Below, piece by piece: positions 58,836 to 64,000 of a stretch of DNA of 64,000 nt; the first letter of the stretch is position 1, and every line of letters starts with the position of its first letter. The notes under the pieces were generated by a model that was given only the letters and a program-made list of their open reading frames with translations, was not told where the DNA came from and made no database searches. This DNA is from Bursaphelenchus xylophilus (Eukaryota; Nematoda; Chromadorea; Rhabditida; Aphelenchoididae), in NCBI GenBank assembly GCA_904066235.2, contig CAJFCV020000004.1, positions 8,494,001 through 8,558,000 on the forward strand. The letters are read 5' to 3'. A program made the translations under genes and the position numbers.

Positions 58836-59355
58836 CTAGAGATTATTTAGTTTTGATTGCGCAACAAAGTAGCCAGTGCACCGTTGAATATAACTGTTTT
58901 TGATGATTAGAGACTTGAGGTGTTTGCTATCATTTGGAGTTGATTTGAAGTCAAGGACCTTGTAATTGGCCTCGATCCTTTCCTGAGTCAATATTTTCAG
59001 AAGTATGGGGCGCTGCTCCAGCTTTTTACAGAAATATATTTTTTTCCAAAATCAAATTGGCGTGCTGGAGGCAGTTCTGGTTCCTTCAGATGAAGCCAAT
59101 GAGAAGAGGACATGCTCCAATGTGGTATTGTACTTATTGGCTAATCCAGTTATAACAAGATCGTTGATGAGATCTGGTGAGTATCTTCCGAGCGATGAGT
59201 ACAACCAGAGGTTGTATTTTGCTTGGTCGTAACAGCAACTTCCTTGAAAAAAGATTCCGTTCCCTTTACCGTAATATCTGAAGCCCTGTCGAAGGAAATG
59301 CGGATGATATTCAAGCTGTAAGGTAGCGAGAACAGTGCTGGAGAATGTTCGAACA
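58836..59355 (-). pseudogene. Decayed third aldo-keto reductase
   Basis: Pieces of the last two exons survive in order on the minus strand: LQLEYHPHF (near 59320), GRYSPDLINDLVITGLANKY (near 59190), LEHVLFSLASSEGT (near 59110), a fragment like EANYKVLDFK (near 58960), and YIQRCTGYFVAQ (near 58865). They lie in different frames, with an unrelated AT-rich insert around 59000-59065, no clean exon joint and no exons 1-2. This is a dead copy of the neighbouring genes. Confidence 0.9.
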
Positions 59356-59580
59356 CGTCTCGATTTTTTTGTTATTTTAATTCAGCGCTCAGAGTTTCGG
59401 ACAAACTATAAACTACAAAAATAAACATTCGTTCATTTTTTGCAGTCTGTTGTTTGGAACGAGTCTACGCTTCCGACTTATAACATAAATGACTCGTTTA
59501 TTCTCTATACAAAATATCACACGCATCTGCAAAACATATAATTTAATTTAGCGGGCATGAAGTAGTAAATACAGCGACGG

Positions 59581-62500
59581 TCAGTCAAAGGAAATCAATG
59601 GCGCATCATCGACCGGGGGTTGTGGCTGCGGTGCCGGGGCTAAAATAATATTTATTTTCAAAGGTATTATATAAAAATATTCAAAAACCAATCAAAACCT
59701 ACCCTGATGTTGCGGCTGTGGAGGATATCCCGGAGGATAGTATCCTGGATAGGCCTGTTGCTGTCCTTGCTGATAGTACTGTTGTTGATGTGGATCCGGA
59801 TGGCCGTAATAGTTTGGGGGAGCAGAAGCCGGGGGATATTGCTGATATCCATACGGTTGTTGAGGAGCATATTGTGGCGGAGCGGCGGGTGCTTGGGCCG
59901 GGACTTGAGGCTGTTGTTGGTAATGATGCTGTGGCTGGGCCGAGGCATCCGTGAACGAGGGATTACTGTTCACCGAGATGGAAGATGGGACTGCAGATGG
60001 GATGGGGGTGGATTCGTGAGGCTGATGAGAGTAACCATTCATATGGGGGTGACTGGGGACAGCTTGTGGAAGGGCCTGGGGATGTTGTTGAGCCTCCGGA
60101 TTCATGGGAGGTGCATATCCGTAGGGTTGAGAGGACACTTGGGTAGGGATCGAGGAAGGAATAGAACTTTGAGGGTAGCCATTGACTGGTTGGTGGGATT
60201 GATGTTGGGGAGGGAGGGCCGCAGAATATGCAGGGAGTTGAGGTTGGCCATAAGGATCCGAACTTCCTGGTAGTTGCTGCTAAAACATTATTTATTATTC
60301 ACAAAAAAGATTAAATTCAATACACAAAGTATTGTAATTGAAGCTTACCTGAACTGGATATTGCGGAGGCTGAGGATATCCCGGAGGATAGTATTGTTGT
60401 GCACTTGGATGCCCCGGATAAGCCTGACCTTGTTGATATTGGAATTGCGCCTCCATTCTTCTCCTTTGGATCTCCGCTTGTTGCGCCTGGAATCGCAAAA
60501 GGGCTTCATCTCGTTGCTGCATCAACATTGAAGCCTTCTTTTGTCTCATGATATCTAATTGCATCTGCATTTGATGTTGTCGCTGTCGTTGCTCTTCAGC
60601 TAGTCGTTCTTCTTCTAGGCGTTCATGTTCTTCCCGTAGTGCATTTACAGCTTGTCGGGCAACCTGAATCTCGCTGAGCTTGTCTTGAAGTCCTTCGTGG
60701 TATTCTAAAAGCAAAAGTAAAATGGAAAAGATTTAAATACTACCTCTTTCACTATCCAATCTGTCCATTCTCCTCAACACGTCGCCATGTCGCTGCGTGA
60801 GCTCTTCGAACAAGGCATGAATAGCGGAGTCATAAACAATCGAACGCCCTCGATTCATGTTTGACAACATTCGGTTGTTCATTGTTTCAACCTAAATCTC
60901 AATAAAATAAATATTAAATTCACTTACTCGTTCTTTCAAGTCATTGCAAAATTGTTGAGTTTCTTCTACATCATTGTCAGCCAACGGTCTGACAGTAATA
61001 TTCGACAAGCCATGTGTAATATCGGCGATATGCGATTCATTGGTCGGAGTGGCATTATTGGACGGAGCATGCCCATTATGTTGTCCATAAGAGCTCGAGG
61101 CCATTGAGAAAGAAATCTCACTTGCTGGAGGGGCAGTTGCATCGACCTCCCGACTAGCCTGACGTCTTTCCCAATAGTCCCGATCCAAATATTGAGCCAA
61201 AGTCAAGTCAGTGTCAGGTTCGAGAGCTTGCGCAACCCCGGAGTAAATTGATGGAGCTGGAGTTGGCTCTTCTCTCGCCACATTGAAGCCGGACTTCTGT
61301 CGCTCCTTCTCCTTGGCTTCGGCTTCGCTTTGACTGATGGCAAGGGCAAGTTGAAGCTCTTCTTCCTCCTTCTCCTTGAGCTCTTGCAATCTTTTCTTTT
61401 CCTCAGCCTCACTTTCAGCGATGGCACGGGCTTCATGGTTGTTCAAGGCCTGGAACATAAGAATAATCAAATCTGTTATAATTTTTTTCAATTCAGATAA
61501 TAAAAGAGTGTACCCTAGCAGAATTATGGTGGTTGCTTCCTCCAAACAGCCGTTGAAAAAGACCCGGGGTTTTTTTCTTTTCCGTAGCCATGATTCAGAT
61601 GCAAAAAACAACCTGGCTCTAACAGTCAATAGAAAAAAAGTAGACGGTGCCCAACCGCCAAACAATATTTTGCATAAAATATTTGAAAAACAAAAAAAAT
61701 CAAGGACTCTTCTCCTTGCAATCGCTTCAAATCAAACTTACACTCTCCAATTTTTGAAGTTCATTCTTTTGCGCCTCTTGGCTCTTCTTCGTGTAGCATG
61801 CTTCACATACTCTGACCTCTTTTTCGATTCCAAACTGAGGCAAAACCATCTGTCTGTTGGAGCACTTATCACAAAAGATCTGTCCACAATTCCGACAATG
61901 ATGTTTGCGTGTGAAGACGCCAAATTCTACACGACATCGGAAACAACTGTCACCATCAGCCCATTCTGGTGCGGAATCAGCCATGAACATGGCATCTGCT
62001 TCCTTCATGGCAGGAAATTCGAACCCGTACATCTTCATGAAAGAATGGGTATCGCACACTATCTTGTATTGTGGATACTTTGAGAAGGCATGTGACCAGC
62101 ACTGGAGAAGCTCCAAAATTTTGTTCTTCACCTTGTCAGGAGCTCCTTCAATCACAAGGTTCTTCAGATCGTCCATGAATTCTTTGGTGGAGATCTCATC
62201 GTGGAACTGAAATATTATGACAAGTCAAACTAATTTGGTTTAGACGATTGATGATAAAATACCACTAAAGATCATCCAAACTCACCCTTTTTCCGCAATT
62301 CTTCACACATGCTTCCAACACCAGAAGTGCATGATGTGCAACATGTGGATTCTCGTGGTGAAACCGTTTTTGAATAGAAGCAACTGCCGATTTTACTCTA
62401 AACACAAAATAAATCCATAAAATGCAACTTACGGCACATCACCAGCCCTAATTAGATCTACACATTCGAGAATGCCCTCCCAGAACGGTTCAACGAGAGT

Positions 62501-62754
62501 TTGATCTGTTGCCGATTCTAAAAAAAATAAGTGTAAATAAAAACGATTCATCTGCAAAGTAACTGTCCGAAAAGGTCTTTCGAGACAATAACAAAGACCT
62601 TACACAAAGACCGCAGACCCATTTTAAAACGGAAAAAGTATGAGTCATGTTATCCATGACTGGTAAGATCTTAAAACTTTCATCGACATAACGCTAAACT
62701 GCTAATTAAAGACAACGAAAACTTACCCAAGGCTCTGTCGAATCTTCTGGCCAT
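59581..62754 (-). CDS. HGS: HRS/HGS, ESCRT-0 subunit for endosomal sorting
   Basis: Nine exons (62754-62727, 62517-62433, 62397-62286, 62206-61742, 61449-60928, 60891-60744, 60704-60349, 60279-59703, 59639-59581) close to 783 residues; human HGS is 777. A VHS domain opens the protein (WEGILECVDLIRAGD, NPHVAHHALLVLEACVKNCG). The FYVE zinc finger has TRKHHCRNCGQIFC, the RKHHCR PI3P-binding core, and VRVCEACY. A ubiquitin-interacting motif follows (ELQLALAISQSEAEA), then the coiled coil for STAM, a long Gln/Pro/Tyr-rich region, and the exact clathrin-box-like end LISFD. It binds ubiquitinated cargo on early endosomes. Confidence 0.97.
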
Positions 62755-63107
62755 TCCGTGGTTCCGGTCTGAACTATCTTATGACCAAAAAGATATTTCA
62801 AAATCTGCAATTTCCTCTAATTAGTAATCCGAAAAAGACGAAGTAATCGATAACGGAAATCCGACGAAATTGATTTATGGATTGCAAAAAAACGAGAAGA
62901 AAACATAAGTTCGGGATTATCACCGCAGGCGCTGAGTTGGTAGCCGTCTGCGCAATCCAAAAAAGAATAATTTTTAGTGAAAAACGAAATGTCAATATTG
63001 ATTTTGACGAAATGTCACAAAGGTGGTAGAATATTTATTTGGCCAAAATTGAGACGAGATGAGTTTAGATAGAGAGAGAAAGGAGTTTTCCAAAATGAAC
63101 CAAGGGC

Positions 63108-63830
63108 TCATTCATCAACTTTTGCGGACCGGGCAGCTTCAATTTCACGTTTCATGATGCCAGAGTTACATTGATGTCCTTCACATGAGCAGACTCCAGC
63201 CGAGCCTTTTTCATTCTTGACTCCGACGCATTCTCCGGGATCCAACAACTAAAACAACTCACTCGACGCATTATTTACTCACTTCTCCGCTTTCTGGAGG
63301 GGCACATTGGCGGATAAGGTATTGAGCTCCAACTATAATAAAACTGTCCAATAATATCAGTCCGTTCGTAAAGTCGCTGGAATGATTTCGGCGACGTGCA
63401 CTGTGCGAAAAAACTCAGGGTGCGAGCGACAGCTCGAAAAAGCCTATAGCACTGTGCAAAAAGCCAAAAATTGCACAGTGCAAAGTGAACTTTCGGTTTC
63501 GCGGAGTGCATGTCGCCGAAAACATTCCAGCGACTTTACGAACGGACTAGTAAAGCTCCCAGACTTACTGTTATCGATGGCCACAGAACTGAGACAAGGC
63601 CCATCACAAGAGACCTGTTTCACTTTTTCTGGATCCCCTACTAGACAATGTTCAGACGGTTCGATACCAAGAATACGACTCAGATTCTTTTGCATTTCCT
63701 CGCGAATCTCAGTTTCAATTTTGTCGCCATTGAATGTAAGCAACTGGTGACAGAGAAGGCAGGTTTTTTTCGCAGGATGAACAAGAATTGGAGATGCCAG
63801 AAGGCAGAGAAAGAGAACACGAAGAAGCAT
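63108..63830 (-). CDS. Small secreted Cys-rich protein
   Basis: Exons 63830-63569, 63332-63283 and 63248-63108 give 150 residues. A signal peptide (MLLRVLFLCLLASPILVHP) is followed by a Cys-rich chain: TCLLCHQLL, VSCDGPC, IRQCAPP, GECVGV and the end group CSCEGHQCN. The closing C-x-C-x4-C-N resembles Ly6/ET-module domains of nematode secreted proteins. There is no hydrophobic C-terminus, so it should be soluble. The function is unknown. The start was set at the ATG that opens the signal peptide. Confidence 0.8.
63359..63548. mobile_element. MITE family C, 190-bp palindromic element in an intron
   Basis: Terminal inverted repeats begin AGTCCGTTCGTAAAGTCGCT and mirror at the right end (AGCGACTTTACGAACGGACT). 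A second inner pair of GCACTGTGC-type repeats (63398, 63450, 63472) adds structure. It is CG-rich against the flanks. It fills most of intron 1 of the secreted Cys-rich gene (63333-63568), ending 20 nt short of the exon 1 donor. Only one copy is seen here. Confidence 0.85.
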
Positions 63831-64000
63831 TTCCAATACGTAGATTCCAACAACTGTCGTACTCGACGGAAAAAGAAAATGAGTTGCGAAAAAAGTGAAG
63901 ACTTCGAGGGTTCTATGATTCTATGCAAATATATGTACTATTTTTTGTGGGCTTCCTTGGGAATTCTGCATTCATTTTTAGCAGAGTTTATAACTTGCAA
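63831..64000. other. Window end, upstream of the secreted Cys-rich gene
   Basis: 170 bp of 5' flank with no coding exon recognised. It should include the promoter of the minus-strand gene ending at 63108. Confidence 0.4.

Noticed and set aside
59707..60273. 188-codon forward frame opposite HGS
   Set aside because: It is the antisense shadow of the Gln/Pro-rich repeat exon of HGS.
60892..61665. A longer HGS exon reaching to 61665 (Met-Phe-Gly-Gly-Trp start)
   Set aside because: The part above 61449 is intronic: a TTCCAG acceptor at 61450 joins the FYVE exon in frame and matches the family, while the upstream extension does not.
1..64000. CRISPR arrays, bacterial-type operons, prophage or defence islands
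   Set aside because: No regularly spaced direct repeats or Shine-Dalgarno-led gene strings; spliceosomal introns throughout show a eukaryotic genome.

Overview
The window is animal nuclear DNA, most probably from a nematode. Genes are split by many short introns (about 45-70 nt) with GTAAGT-type donors and TTTTCAG/TTTTAG acceptors. Gene order is compact. The gene set fits a nematode: a peptide GPCR, a Ly6-type GPI protein, a tiny bHLH factor, and a NOP14-NDUFA5 pair spaced like an operon. I cannot name the species. Gene models were built by hand: exon ends follow splice motifs and homology to remembered family sequences, and each model was checked by whether the summed exon lengths close in frame.

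Layout. 1-10.8 kb is gene-free and rich in palindromic DNA: one MITE and three large fold-back elements (1.54, 1.07 and 0.60 kb). 10.9-20.6 kb is a dense housekeeping block: a Ly6-like protein, NDUFA5, NOP14, UBA3 (NEDD8 E1) and amidophosphoribosyltransferase. 22.5-25.0 kb holds two tail-to-tail short-chain dehydrogenases, with what may be a third remnant between them. 25.2-27.0 kb is a 1.83 kb fold-back element carrying a tRNA-like pol III promoter in both arms. 27.4-28.4 kb is a small secreted-protein gene with two alternative 3' ends. 28.6-38.9 kb is a RIPOR/FAM65 gene with a 6.5 kb intron. 42.7-47.6 kb has a DGAT2/MOGAT acyltransferase and a bifunctional PAPS synthase, convergent. 49.5-55.8 kb has two unrecognised divergent genes, a peptide GPCR with MITEs in two introns, a 77-residue bHLH protein and an unrecognised basic protein. 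55.9-59.4 kb is an aldo-keto reductase cluster (two intact genes, one decayed). 59.6-62.8 kb is HGS/HRS (ESCRT-0). 63.1-63.8 kb is a small secreted Cys-rich protein with a palindromic element in its first intron.

The genes do not form one pathway. Themes are core housekeeping (complex I, ribosome assembly, neddylation, purine synthesis, sulfate activation, endosomal sorting), small-molecule redox and lipid enzymes in tandem arrays, and signalling. The most unusual material is the inverted-repeat load: four large fold-backs, five copies of one MITE family (three inside host introns) and two other palindromic MITEs. Next in interest are the tRNA-like fold-back, the duplicated alternative last exons, and two introns whose best-fitting splice site is GG.
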